Positions 54,749-63,941 of a DNA stretch of 64,000 nucleotides are shown piece after piece. The position numbers and the translations under genes are program-made. The notes below the pieces were generated by a model. That model was not told the DNA's origin and ran no database searches. It worked only from the letters and a program-made list of their open reading frames with translations. This DNA comes from Paraneptunicella aestuarii (lineage in GTDB: Bacteria; Pseudomonadota; Gammaproteobacteria; Enterobacterales; Alteromonadaceae), in contig NZ_CP074570.1 in NCBI RefSeq assembly GCF_019900845.1, forward strand, positions 124,001 to 188,000, read 5' to 3'. Positions within the stretch are counted from its first letter, which is position 1, and each line of letters opens with the position of its first letter.

Positions 54749-56686
54749 ATGACGGATTGGTCTATTGCAGATGCGGAGAAACTCTATCGCGTAAAGCGCT
54801 GGGGTGGTGGGTATTTTGAAATCGGTGAAAATGGCAACTTGCAAATCACCCCGGATCCCACTAATCCCAATGTCAGGATAGATTTCAAAGCAATTCTGGA
54901 AGAGATTAAAGAAGAAGGCATTCAGATGCCTATCGTGGTGCGTTTCCACGATATTTTGCGCTCTCAGGTTGTTAGCCTTAATAAAACTTTCCGACGTAAG
55001 ATGGATGAGGCTGGGTACAAAGCTTCATACATGGGTGTATACCCAATCAAAGTCAATCAGATGCGTGAAGTGGTTGAAGAGGTAGTTGATGCTGGCGAAC
55101 CCTTTAACTTTGGCTTGGAAGCCGGCTCTAAAGCAGAATTACTGACCGTATTGGCATACAACACTAATGCTGAGTCTCTGACCATTCTCAATGGCTACAA
55201 AGACGAAGAGTTTATGCGCCTTGCGTTAATGGGACGCAAGATGGGACGTAAGATCATTGTCGTTATCGAAAAGTTCTCTGAATTACTGACCTTGACCAAA
55301 TTGTCTAAACAGATCGGTGTTGAGCCGCTAATTGGTATTCGTGCCAAGATGTTTGTGAAAGGAAAAGGGCGTTGGGAAGGTTCTGGCGGCGACAAAGCCA
55401 AGTTTGGTCTTTCCACTTCTGAAATTATCAGCGCGGTTAATTTTCTGAATGAAAACAACATGGGGCACTGCCTCAAGCTGTTGCATTTCCATATTGGTAG
55501 CCAGTTGACCGATATTCGTGCTGTTAAAGATGCTGTGACCGAAGGTGCTCGAATTTACTCAGAACTGCATCATTTGGGCGCCAAGCTGGAGTACGTTGAT
55601 GTTGGCGGTGGTTTGGGTATCGATTATGACGGTAGCCATTCAACCAGTGAATCTTCTCGTAACTACACCATGGAAGAGTATGTGGGTGACATTGTGTACG
55701 GCATGATGGAGCTGTGCGATATGGAAGATGTTCCTCACCCAATACTGGTGAGTGAAAGTGGGCGCGCACTTACTGCACATCACAGCTGTGTTGTGACCGA
55801 AGTGGTGAGTGAGATTAAACCGAACTATCAATCATTTGATACTTCTCCTGGTGAAGATGACCACTTAATCGTGAATAATATTCGTGATTTGGCGCAGAAT
55901 CTGGATAGATACCCCAACTCGCAAGAAGTGTATAACGATGCCAGCGATTGGAAAGAACAAGCCATTAATGCATTCAAACTGAATGTATTGTCGTTGGGTG
56001 AGTTGGCGAAGGTTGAGACCCTATACTGGCAAATACTGAAGCAATTAGATAAGCGTCAGTTGAATGTTGATGTGAACGCGGATCTGATGTGGGAATTGGA
56101 AGAGCAATTAGCCTCTCAGTATTTGGGGAATTTCTCTGTGTTTCAGTCGGCCGCCGATACCTGGGCTATCGATCAGATATTGCCAGTTGTACCTCTAACA
56201 CGATTAAACGAGAAGCCGACCATTAACTGTTCATTGGTTGATATTACCTGTGACAGTGACGGTAAAATTGATAATTTCATCGGTGATGGCGAGATCAGTA
56301 AAACCATTCCGATGCATCCATTGAAAGAGGATGAGCAATACTATATTGGCTTGTTCCTGACAGGTGCTTATCAAGACGTAATGGGTGATATGCATAACCT
56401 GTTTGGCCGTTTGAACGAAGTGCATATATACAGTTACGACGACGATCCGGAAGATTTCTACATCGAGGAAGTGGTCGCGGGCTCTTCGGTGAGTAATGTG
56501 TTGTCGATAATGCAATACAATCCTAATGCGATGGCACAAGACGTGAAGCGCATGATTGATAAGTGTATTGCCAATGGTCAAATCAAGCCGCGTGAAGGGG
56601 TTAAATGGATCGACTTCTACGAGGATTGCTTGAAGGGCTATACCTATTTGAAGACTAATTCGAAAGGCTCGTTGTCGGTTGAGTGA
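54749..56686 (+). CDS. speA: biosynthetic arginine decarboxylase
   Basis: 645-aa PLP enzyme (fold III) that makes agmatine for putrescine synthesis. The start MTDWSIADAEKLYRVKRWG is typical; PLP lysine is in GVYPIKVNQ, substrate-side motif in HFHIGSQ, and the SESGRALTAHH segment is conserved. ATG 54749 with GGAGA about 10 bases upstream is preferred over a longer frame from 54716. No speB follows. Preceded by an ArgR-like inverted repeat. Confidence 0.96.
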   Translation: MTDWSIADAEKLYRVKRWGGGYFEIGENGNLQITPDPTNPNVRIDFKAILEEIKEEGIQMPIVVRFHDILRSQVVSLNKTFRRKMDEAGYKASYMGVYPIKVNQMREVVEEVVDAGEPFNFGLEAGSKAELLTVLAYNTNAESLTILNGYKDEEFMRLALMGRKMGRKIIVVIEKFSELLTLTKLSKQIGVEPLIGIRAKMFVKGKGRWEGSGGDKAKFGLSTSEIISAVNFLNENNMGHCLKLLHFHIGSQLTDIRAVKDAVTEGARIYSELHHLGAKLEYVDVGGGLGIDYDGSHSTSESSRNYTMEEYVGDIVYGMMELCDMEDVPHPILVSESGRALTAHHSCVVTEVVSEIKPNYQSFDTSPGEDDHLIVNNIRDLAQNLDRYPNSQEVYNDASDWKEQAINAFKLNVLSLGELAKVETLYWQILKQLDKRQLNVDVNADLMWELEEQLASQYLGNFSVFQSAADTWAIDQILPVVPLTRLNEKPTINCSLVDITCDSDGKIDNFIGDGEISKTIPMHPLKEDEQYYIGLFLTGAYQDVMGDMHNLFGRLNEVHIYSYDDDPEDFYIEEVVAGSSVSNVLSIMQYNPNAMAQDVKRMIDKCIANGQIKPREGVKWIDFYEDCLKGYTYLKTNSKGSLSVE

Positions 56687-56720
56687 TCTGATTTAGATAT
56701 GCTTTAACGTCGGCCGCATG

Positions 56721-56741
56721 GAAGCGGCTGTGAAGCCTCAA
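56721..56741 (-). repeat. short dispersed repeat, copy 2
   Basis: Reverse-complement copy (20/21) of 19745-19765, just after speA. It overlaps a GCCGC-ATGGAA-GCGGC hairpin (56713-56728). A second copy 37 kb away points to a genome-wide small repeat family. Confidence 0.5.
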
Positions 56742-56958
56742 GAGTGATTTATAGCAAGTCTCATTTTCTACTTTTCTCTTTCTTGATCCGCTTAATCTTT
56801 AATCTATTTCATCGAAATTTCATTAAATTAAATCAATATGCTCAATGTTTAGCCAATTATTTTGGTCATTTCCTAATGCGTGTGCTACATTTTGCAACGG
56901 TAATTTTTTGGGTCGCTATTTTCCAAGAGTAGAATAGCGTTGCTGAGAGGAATTCATA

Positions 56959-57204
56959 ATGAAACTAATTATCGATGCTTTGTTAGGTGGAATGTATCTC
57001 GCTTCTACAGAATCACAAGGCAACGTTACTCAGGTCAAAGAAAGTTGCGATACCCCCATTTGTTTTCAATGTATTGAGCAAATCAAAGCCTATTTTCATG
57101 AGCATTCTTTCGATGAAGTCATCTTGAGAGAAGACTCTCTCATCGATGAACTTATGGGTTTTTCTTCTTCTGAACAGCAAACGGTAACAACATTAAATTG
57201 GTAG
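56959..57204 (+). CDS. small hypothetical protein
   Basis: 81-aa ORF, not recognised with certainty. Good ribosome-binding site (GAGAGGAATT, about 8 bases before ATG). Notable segment CDTPICFQCIEQIK with three Cys, and an acidic helix DEVILREDSLIDELMG. No signal peptide or membrane segment. It lies between speA and a bidirectional terminator, 270 bp after speA. Confidence 0.5.
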   Translation: MKLIIDALLGGMYLASTESQGNVTQVKESCDTPICFQCIEQIKAYFHEHSFDEVILREDSLIDELMGFSSSEQQTVTTLNW

Positions 57205-57261
57205 CTGTTTTTCTGGTTTAATTTTTCACCGTCCGATTCTATTTAGATTAAATAAATAAAA

Positions 57262-57295
57262 AAAGCCCCGAAACAAGAAATTGAATCGGGGCTTT
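57262..57295 (-). terminator. bidirectional terminator between the small ORF and fadE
   Basis: Stem AAAGCCCCGA/TCGGGGCTTT with a 14-nt loop. On the minus strand it is followed by a run of T (TTTTTTTATTTATT), so it should end fadE transcription; weaker on the plus strand. Confidence 0.8.
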
Positions 57296-57327
57296 CTGTA
57301 TTTGGATAACTTCTATAGCAATTGATT

Positions 57328-59580
57328 TTATGCTGCTGGCTTATGCTCGAAAGAGCTTTCTTCCTTAGCGTCAGACAACAAATTTAAATCGAAGTCGTAT
57401 TCATCAACACGTACTGCAACTTTGCGTTTTTCGTTGTAGTCAGTCACGGCTGCAACTTCTGTTGAATCCAAATCACCACGTTTTTGTAATTCAACCAACA
57501 TGTCGTCGAAGCTGGTTGCTGGTGCAACTGGGTTGCTGCGTAAAGTCTTCTGAATCTTGTTCAAGATAGGCAGCACTTTATGCTTGGCTTCAAACGCTTG
57601 AGTATTGATGTCGTAGCCATCGCCTTCAGTAGCTTTAACCAGATGAGAAATTTGCGCTTTGAACGCGTTATTTTCCATGCTGGCTTCTGCCAATTGGCGC
57701 ACCAAATCGTCAGAGACACCTGTTGTAGCGTTGCTGTAACGCTTGGTGATAAGACGCATCAGGCCACGAGCAGCAGAGTTCGGGAAGTTATCAACGAAGT
57801 CTGCTTGAGCTTTTTCGCACTGCTGTAGAGCCCATGCTACACCGTACTCGAAGTAAGGTTTGGCTTGATCTCTGATGCTTGCATCAACTTTTTGCTCGTA
57901 GTAACGAATCGCTGCCATTGTCATGTACATGTAGCTCATCATGTCACCCAAGCGAGCAGACAGCATTTCAGCTTTCTTCAAGTTTCCGCCCAGTACACCT
58001 AACGCAAGGTCTGCCATAGTCGCCAGGTTAGCTGACAACTTGCTCATACGCTTCTCGTAAGGTCTTACTTCAGCCAGTTTAGAGCTTTGCTTGCGGAACA
58101 TTGGCAAGTAGCTTTGGAACAAGCTGCGGAAACCATTTGCAACGCCGTAATTAACGGTTTTCATCAATACGCTGTTGAACTTGGAATCGGCACCTTTTTC
58201 GTCACTGTGAATGAGTTCAACCATATCTTTCAGGTATGGGTGACAACGCATTGCGCCTTGACCGAAAATCATCAAGCTGCGAGTCAGGATGTTCGCACCT
58301 TCTACCGTGATAGCGATTGGCTGTGCCTTATAAGCGCTCGCCAGGGTGTTTTGAGGACCCATTTGAATCGCTTTACCACCTTGAATATCCATCGCAGAGA
58401 TTAATACATCGCGACCTAATTCAGTAATGTGGTATTTAGCCATTGCTGTAATAACTGAAGGTTTCAAGCCTAAGCCCAAGCCTTCAGTGGTTAGAACACG
58501 CATTGACTCAAGCAGGAAGGTTTTGCCAGCCATGTCAGCCAGTTTTTCCTGAATACCTTCAAAACGACCAATTGGAACACCAAATTGTTCACGAACAAAT
58601 GAGTATTCAACCGCTGATTTCAGTGCGGCTTGTGCTGTTGCTGTACCCATTGCTGGAAGAGAGATACCACGACCAGCACCAAGACAGGCAACCAACATTT
58701 GCCAACCACGACCAATGTTTTTCTGACCGCCGATGATGAAGTCCATAGGAATAAAGACGTTTTTACCGCGTGTAGTACCGTTGTAGAAACGAACATCCAT
58801 AGGATTATGGCGGTTGCCCAATTCAACACCTGGGTGTGATTTAGGGATTAAAGCACAGGTGATACCCAGTTCAACTTTGTCGCCAATCAGACCTTGAGGG
58901 TCGAATACTTTAAACGCCAAACCAAGTACAGTAGCAATAGGGGCTAGAGTGATGTAACGCTTGTCCCAGCTTACTGACAAGCCGATAACCTCTTTACCTT
59001 CCCACATGCCTTTGGTAACGATACCTGCATCTGGAATTGCACCCGCATCTGAACCTGCGTCAGGCCCAGTTAGTGCGAAACAAGGAATATCTTGACCAAC
59101 AGCAAGCTTAGGCAGCCAATATTGTTGTTGCTCTGGCGTACCATAATGCATCAGCAATTCACCTGGGCCCAATGAGTTGGGAACCATAACGGTGACCGCA
59201 ACCGTACTGCTTTTGGATGCCAACAAAGACACAATAGTCGAGTTTGCATAAGGACTGAATTCCAAACCACCGAAGGCTTTAGGAATAATCAATGCAAAGA
59301 ATTTGTTGGCTGATAGAAAATCAAGAATATGTTGAGGAATATGAGTCTGGTGTTGCAACTCATAATCATCAACCATATCGATAACCTTTTGCACAGGGCC
59401 ATCGATGAAAGCTTGTTCCTCGGCGGTAAGTGTTGCTGCCGGGATATTACGTAAACCAGCCATATCTGGCTTACCTTGATAAATAGAAGCTTCTAACCAA
59501 ATATCACCGGCGTCTAAGGCTTCTTGCTCAGTGATTGAAATAGGAGGTAGTACTTTCTTTAAACTCTTACGTATGCTCAT
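57328..59580 (-). CDS. fadE: long-chain acyl-CoA dehydrogenase (FadE type)
   Basis: 750-aa FAD-dependent dehydrogenase of the large FadE family, first step of fatty-acid beta-oxidation. ACAD features: FALTGPDAGSDAGAIPD, the SVSWDKRYITLAP segment, RGWQMLVACLGAGRGISLPAMGTATA, FGVPIGRFEGIQEKLADMA and a C-terminal extension found in FadE but not in short ACADs. E. coli FadE is 814 aa. Two fatty-acid-type operator candidates lie just upstream of the ATG. Confidence 0.93.
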   Translation of the reverse strand: MSIRKSLKKVLPPISITEQEALDAGDIWLEASIYQGKPDMAGLRNIPAATLTAEEQAFIDGPVQKVIDMVDDYELQHQTHIPQHILDFLSANKFFALIIPKAFGGLEFSPYANSTIVSLLASKSSTVAVTVMVPNSLGPGELLMHYGTPEQQQYWLPKLAVGQDIPCFALTGPDAGSDAGAIPDAGIVTKGMWEGKEVIGLSVSWDKRYITLAPIATVLGLAFKVFDPQGLIGDKVELGITCALIPKSHPGVELGNRHNPMDVRFYNGTTRGKNVFIPMDFIIGGQKNIGRGWQMLVACLGAGRGISLPAMGTATAQAALKSAVEYSFVREQFGVPIGRFEGIQEKLADMAGKTFLLESMRVLTTEGLGLGLKPSVITAMAKYHITELGRDVLISAMDIQGGKAIQMGPQNTLASAYKAQPIAITVEGANILTRSLMIFGQGAMRCHPYLKDMVELIHSDEKGADSKFNSVLMKTVNYGVANGFRSLFQSYLPMFRKQSSKLAEVRPYEKRMSKLSANLATMADLALGVLGGNLKKAEMLSARLGDMMSYMYMTMAAIRYYEQKVDASIRDQAKPYFEYGVAWALQQCEKAQADFVDNFPNSAARGLMRLITKRYSNATTGVSDDLVRQLAEASMENNAFKAQISHLVKATEGDGYDINTQAFEAKHKVLPILNKIQKTLRSNPVAPATSFDDMLVELQKRGDLDSTEVAAVTDYNEKRKVAVRVDEYDFDLNLLSDAKEESSFEHKPAA

Positions 59581-59593
59581 AATATTAACTCAT

Positions 59594-59610
59594 CCGACAT
59601 CCGACCAGTT
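59594..59610 (-). promoter_or_regulatory. FadR-box-like sequence upstream of fadE
   Basis: On the minus strand AACTGGTCGGATGTCGG matches the left part of the FadR operator (A-N-CTGGTC-N-GA) and diverges at the right end. Located 13-30 bp before the ATG, where binding would block transcription or its start. Confidence 0.5.
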
Positions 59611-59625
59611 GGTGTAAGTATGATT

Positions 59626-59640
59626 CAAACGCGCGTTTTG
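59626..59640. promoter_or_regulatory. PsrA-like palindrome upstream of fadE
   Basis: CAAAC-GCGC-GTTTTG contains the perfect 12-bp palindrome AAACGCGCGTTT (59627-59638), close to the PsrA pattern (CAAAC-N2-4-GTTTG). PsrA controls fad genes in several Gammaproteobacteria. Confidence 0.45.
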
Positions 59641-59850
59641 ATCAAAACTTTTAACAACTTTTTTACTAATTTGTTTGAAAATTCAATAAAAACAAATGGT
59701 TATTAAGGTTAAAAATTTTCGTGAAATGATACGTTTTTGCTTGTTTCGACTTGAAAAGTGTTGTGTGGAGATGTTTATATATTAAGCGTTTTATCTCTTT
59801 TCCGATAAAAATAGCTCTCATAAGGTTCGTGTTTTGGTGATGTTGAAATA

Positions 59851-60420
59851 ATGAAAGTTGCAAATCCACAAGGTAAAGGTTTGGTTGCTGTCTTCAAGGA
59901 TTGGCATGCGCCTATTGTCATTGAGGAGCAGCGCGACCTTTCTACATTGGTAAAAGACTATCTGTTGTCCTTAATGGTGTTGTCAGCCAAATTCAAATTT
60001 CGCCCGGTGAGAGATAAAGAGTATTACCTGTATTTAAAGAGGGGCGAACTCATCATGACCCTGATTGAGCCTGAAAAGTCCGGTGAACGTTTCGGCAAAT
60101 ATGTTGGTAGCTGTTATATAAAGCCAGAGCTTACCTGGGGGCTTGAGTTTTCCGAATTATCTAAAACAGACCCTGACATTCAAGATTACATTCAAAGCTT
60201 CTACAGGGGGTTTGAGGATCACCACGGCCAGAATGTCGACTTGCTCTCCCTTCTGCCTTTCTTTGAAGAATCTCTGCCTTTTTATGCACGCATGTATGCC
60301 AATGGCTTGGCAAAGAGTATTGAACAGGGAATGGTGAGCTTGGGGATGGGGAAAATAAAAGCTAATTTATTATTGAATAACTCTGAAAGTCTGCAATTTA
60401 TCTTACCTCATAAGGGATGA
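59851..60420 (+). CDS. hypothetical protein, 189 aa
   Basis: Soluble protein of 189 aa, start MKVANPQGKGLVAVFKDWH; I do not recognise a family with confidence. The sequence is mixed alpha/beta with conserved-looking aromatic segments (EYYLYLKRGELIMTLI, YARMYANGLAKSIEQG). No signal peptide or membrane segment. It is transcribed alone, divergent from fadE. Normal codon use and length support a real gene. Confidence 0.7.
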   Translation: MKVANPQGKGLVAVFKDWHAPIVIEEQRDLSTLVKDYLLSLMVLSAKFKFRPVRDKEYYLYLKRGELIMTLIEPEKSGERFGKYVGSCYIKPELTWGLEFSELSKTDPDIQDYIQSFYRGFEDHHGQNVDLLSLLPFFEESLPFYARMYANGLAKSIEQGMVSLGMGKIKANLLLNNSESLQFILPHKG

Positions 60421-60694
60421 TAATTCGTACGAAAAAAGCTATATGTGCAACCATCATTTTTTACAAAAAAGATACATTATCAACATTTTTGTAAAAATTT
60501 AAGTTGGGATGTGTATCCTAATTAATTTCTTAAAATATCGAATGATTCCAATTTTAGATCCTTTTATTGACCGGATATTAGGTTTTTTATCCTAATTTTT
60601 CGTTTTTTTAAATTTGATCGAAATTTGTGCTTGCCCAACGCGAAAGTCTTATGTTATTTCTAAAAAGGTAACGAACAAACGAGATATTCTTTTC

Positions 60695-60805
60695 ATGCAA
60701 TTAGCCCACGTCACAAAACGCATTTTGAAAGCAAACGCTGCTCGCGTCGTGCTCGTGGTACTCGTGGTGATTATTAGCTCACTGCGGGGACGGCTATTGG
60801 CATGA
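60695..60805 (+). CDS. ilv operon leader peptide
   Basis: 36-codon ORF: MQLAHVTKRILKANAARVV, then LVVLVVIISS and LRGRLLA. Ten consecutive branched-chain residues (VVLVVLVVII) are the classic ribosome-stalling control region of ilvGMEDA (ilvL) and ilvBN (ivbL) attenuators. The leader is followed by a terminator 21 bp after its stop. A longer in-frame opening at 60614 lacks any reason to be used. Confidence 0.9.
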   Translation: MQLAHVTKRILKANAARVVLVVLVVIISSLRGRLLA

Positions 60806-60856
60806 ACGAGTAGGTCAGAATAGCGAAACCCCCGCACGAAAGTCCGGGGGTTTTTT
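60782..60856 (+). promoter_or_regulatory. ilv transcription attenuator
   Basis: Terminator hairpin: AAACCCCCG (60826-60834) pairs with CGGGGG-TTT (60845-60853), followed by six T. A competing GCGGGG (60784-60789), at the end of the leader ORF, is complementary to CCCCGC (60830-60835), so ribosome stalling at the Val/Leu/Ile codons would favour the antiterminator and open the operon. Confidence 0.85.
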
Positions 60857-60909
60857 CGTTTTAGGGCTCCAAAAATTTTAAACATCGGTGTTAAGGGCAC
60901 TCAGCAGTA

Positions 60910-62580
60910 ATGAACGGCGCACAATACATATTGAAGTTTCTAGAGCAGCAAAAGATTAAATCGATCTTTGGCTACCCGGGTGGTGCGATCATGCCGTTGT
61001 ATGATGCGTTACTGGACTCAACCGTTGAGCATTATCTTGCCAGACATGAGCAAGGTGCAGCGTTCTCGGCAATTGGCCATGCCAGAGCAACGAATCAGGT
61101 CGGTGTTTGCGTTGGTACGTCAGGGCCTGGTGCTACCAATTTGCTAACCTGTATGGCTGATGCCAAGTTAGATTCCATTCCCTTATTGATTTTAACCGGA
61201 CAGGTGGCGACTTCTGCGATGGGTTCCGATGCCTTTCAGGAAGTTGACGTGCTGGGATTGTCTTTGAGCATCTGCAAGCATAGCGAATTGGTAACAGACA
61301 TTGCTGATTTACCCAATGCATTGGAAGAGTGCTTCCGATTAACTACCGATGGACGCCCTGGCCCAGTATTACTGGATTTACCAAAAGATGTTTTGTTAGC
61401 GGAAGTGCCCGAGGTACTTCTTGAAGCCAAGAAAACCGTTGAAATGTCCTTAATTACTAGTCATTCCGACGAAGTAAAGGCTATCAATAATCTGCTACAA
61501 CAAGCCCGCAAGCCATTGCTTTATGTTGGTGGTGGAATTGGCATGGCTGGGGCAACGCATGAGTTGAATGCGTTTATTGAAAAATCGGGTATCCCGTCTG
61601 TTGCTACATTGAAAGGTTTGGGCTGCGTTGCTTCTGCACATCCTGGGTATTTAGGTATGTTGGGCATGCATGGTTGGCCTGCTGCCAATATTGCTGTTCA
61701 AGAGTGTGATGTATTGTTGGTGGTCGGTGCGAGATTAGACGACCGTGCTACCGGTAAATTGGCTGAGTTTGCCCCTCACGCCAAAGTTGTACATATCGAC
61801 ATTGATGAAGCCGAGTTGGATAAGCGCAGAATCGCTGAAATTGCTTTGCAAGCAAATATAAAAGAGATCCTGCCCTTATTAACAACCAATTTGGATATTC
61901 AGCCATGGAGCGATGAGCTTCAAGCGTTGAAAGCTGAGAAAGCTTATTCTTATAGTGATTTTTCTGAGCATGGACGACCTGACGCACCTTCGGTATTGCA
62001 CTATTTGAGCGAGTCATTGCCGGAAGATAACGTTGTGGCTTGTGATGTTGGTCAACATCAGATGTGGGTTGCCCAACATATGACTTTCCGTCGTCCTGTT
62101 GATCATTTAAGTAGTGGTGGATTGGGCACAATGGGCTTTGGTCTGCCAAGTGCTATCGGAGCTCAGGTAGCGAGACCAGAGTCTACAGTAGTAACAATAT
62201 GTGGTGATGGCTCATTCATGATGAATGTTCAGGAGCTTGCCACATTAAGACGTTACCAATTACCGGTAAAAATTGTGGTAATGGACAACCAGCGTCTGGG
62301 CATGGTGAAGCAATGGCAAGAGCTATTCCATGAAGAGCGCTACAGCGAAACGGATTTGTCCTGTAACCCACCTTTCAGCGATCTGGCTAAGGTCTTTGGT
62401 CTGGAAGCTCGGGTGCTGGAAGACAATGCTGATACCAAAGAGGCATTGGACTGGTTATTACAAACAGAAGGGCCAGCGTTACTACATGTTCGCCTGGATG
62501 AACAACAAAACGTTTGGCCCATCGTGCCGCCAAATACAGCAAATCACAAAATGTGGGAGCAACCATCATGCACAGCTTGA
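60910..62580 (+). CDS. ilvG: acetolactate synthase II large subunit
   Basis: 556-aa ThDP enzyme, first common step of Val/Leu/Ile synthesis. Start MNGAQYILKFLEQQKIKSIFGYPGGAIMPLYDALLD (cut) is IlvG-like rather than IlvB/IlvI; glutamate is in RHEQGAAF, FAD region in GGGIGMAG, ThDP motif in GDGSFMMNVQELAT with MDNQRLGMVKQW. Unlike the frameshifted E. coli K-12 ilvG, the frame is intact. Its stop overlaps ilvM. Confidence 0.96.
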   Translation: MNGAQYILKFLEQQKIKSIFGYPGGAIMPLYDALLDSTVEHYLARHEQGAAFSAIGHARATNQVGVCVGTSGPGATNLLTCMADAKLDSIPLLILTGQVATSAMGSDAFQEVDVLGLSLSICKHSELVTDIADLPNALEECFRLTTDGRPGPVLLDLPKDVLLAEVPEVLLEAKKTVEMSLITSHSDEVKAINNLLQQARKPLLYVGGGIGMAGATHELNAFIEKSGIPSVATLKGLGCVASAHPGYLGMLGMHGWPAANIAVQECDVLLVVGARLDDRATGKLAEFAPHAKVVHIDIDEAELDKRRIAEIALQANIKEILPLLTTNLDIQPWSDELQALKAEKAYSYSDFSEHGRPDAPSVLHYLSESLPEDNVVACDVGQHQMWVAQHMTFRRPVDHLSSGGLGTMGFGLPSAIGAQVARPESTVVTICGDGSFMMNVQELATLRRYQLPVKIVVMDNQRLGMVKQWQELFHEERYSETDLSCNPPFSDLAKVFGLEARVLEDNADTKEALDWLLQTEGPALLHVRLDEQQNVWPIVPPNTANHKMWEQPSCTA

Positions 62581-62840
62581 AACTAGAGGTATACAACAAA
62601 CCAGCAATACTAGAACGTGTTTTACAAATTATCCGCTATCGCGGTTATAATCTGATCAGTCTACAAGTTATCCCCGATGGGATGGATATGTTGACAGTCT
62701 TGATCACAATTGATGGTATGCAACCTGTTAGCAAACTAACCAATCAGCTAAATAAGTTGTATGATCTGGCGCGCATTATTAATTTGAACCTGGCACAACC
62801 AGAAGAAACAACACAACAAAAAGCTTTCCAAACAGCTTAA
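62568..62840 (+). CDS. ilvM: acetolactate synthase II small subunit
   Basis: 90-aa ACT-domain regulatory subunit (MHSLKLEVYNKPAILERVLQIIRYRGYNL, cut). The small size matches IlvM rather than the 160-aa IlvN/IlvH. ATG at 62568 overlaps the ilvG end by 13 bases, coupling translation. Confidence 0.92.
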   Translation: MHSLKLEVYNKPAILERVLQIIRYRGYNLISLQVIPDGMDMLTVLITIDGMQPVSKLTNQLNKLYDLARIINLNLAQPEETTQQKAFQTA

Positions 62841-62905
62841 CGCGATTTTTAGAACATCTCATTGCGAGTTGTTGTGTTGCCAGGCGGTATAAAATAGGAA
62901 CAAAA

Positions 62906-63835
62906 ATGGCTAAGAAACTCGCTGACTTAATTTGGTTTAACGGTGAAATCATTCCTTGGGAAAAGGCGACTGTGCACGTCATGACTCACGCGATTCACTA
63001 CGGTTCATCAGTATTTGAAGGCATTCGCGCCTACAACACGCCTGACAGAGGTACATGTGTATTTCGTCTGGATGAACATAACCGACGTTTATTGGATTCT
63101 GCGAAGATTTATCGCATGACCATTCCATACACGTTGGAGCAAATTAACGACGCTACTAAAGAAATTATTCGTAGTAACAAACTGGAATCTGCTTATATCC
63201 GCCCAATCGCTTACTACGGCGATATTGGTATGGGTTTACAAGTTCCTTTTGGCACTGAAACTGATTTGGCAATTGCTGCATTCCCATGGGGCGCTTATTT
63301 AGGTGCAGAAGCGTTGGAAAACGGCGTTGATGCAGGTGTTTCTTCCTGGAATCGCCTGGCTGCCAACACTATGCCAACAGGCGCTAAAGCAGGTGGTAAC
63401 TACCTGTCTTCTCAATTAATTTCTATGGAAGCGCGTCGCCATGGTTATGGTGAAGGTATTGCTTTGGATGTAAATGGCTACGTGAGCGAAGGTGCTGGCG
63501 AGAACCTGTTTATTATCCGTAACGGTGTGGTATCAACAACACCAAAAACAGCGGCGATTTTGCCAGGTATTACTCGTGATACCTGTATCACACTAATGAA
63601 AGACATGGGATTGGAAATCAGAGAAGAGAATATTCCAAGAGAAGCTCTATATCTGGCTGATGAAATCTTCATGTGTGGTACAGCCGCAGAAGTAACACCA
63701 GTACGCAGTGTTGACGGCATTAAAGTTGGCTCTGGTAAACGCGGCAAGATCACAGAGCAAGTACAAAGCACATTCTTTGGCTTGTTCAACGGTAAAACCG
63801 AAGATAAATGGGGTTGGTTAACGCCTGTAGAATGA
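62906..63835 (+). CDS. ilvE: branched-chain amino acid aminotransferase
   Basis: 309-aa PLP fold IV transaminase. PLP lysine in MPTGAKAGGNYLSSQ, the family motifs AYIRPIAYYGDIGMGL, YVSEGAGENLFI and LPGITRDT are intact. ATAGGAAC precedes the ATG. Third gene of the operon; the usual next genes (ilvD, ilvA) are not visible before the window ends. Confidence 0.96.
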   Translation: MAKKLADLIWFNGEIIPWEKATVHVMTHAIHYGSSVFEGIRAYNTPDRGTCVFRLDEHNRRLLDSAKIYRMTIPYTLEQINDATKEIIRSNKLESAYIRPIAYYGDIGMGLQVPFGTETDLAIAAFPWGAYLGAEALENGVDAGVSSWNRLAANTMPTGAKAGGNYLSSQLISMEARRHGYGEGIALDVNGYVSEGAGENLFIIRNGVVSTTPKTAAILPGITRDTCITLMKDMGLEIREENIPREALYLADEIFMCGTAAEVTPVRSVDGIKVGSGKRGKITEQVQSTFFGLFNGKTEDKWGWLTPVE

Positions 63836-63907
63836 AAGGGTTGAGACTCTATTATTGAGTGTTCGCACTTGCTCTATTCTATATTTACCTCATTAAAGGC
63901 TTATTGG

Positions 63908-63941
63908 CAGCACAGAAAAGATACTCTTCTTGACTGTGCTG
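63908..63941. terminator. inverted repeat after ilvE
   Basis: Perfect 8-bp arms CAGCACAG (63908-63915) and CTGTGCTG (63934-63941) around an 18-nt loop. No T-run follows, so termination of the ilv operon here is only a possibility. Confidence 0.35.

Noticed and set aside
56713-56728. GCCGC-GCGGC hairpin as speA terminator
   Set aside because: Only five base pairs and no T-run; it overlaps a dispersed repeat instead.
60614-60805. 63-aa ORF before ilvG
   Set aside because: Only the last 36 codons, from ATG 60695, make sense as a leader peptide; the extension has no separate start signal.
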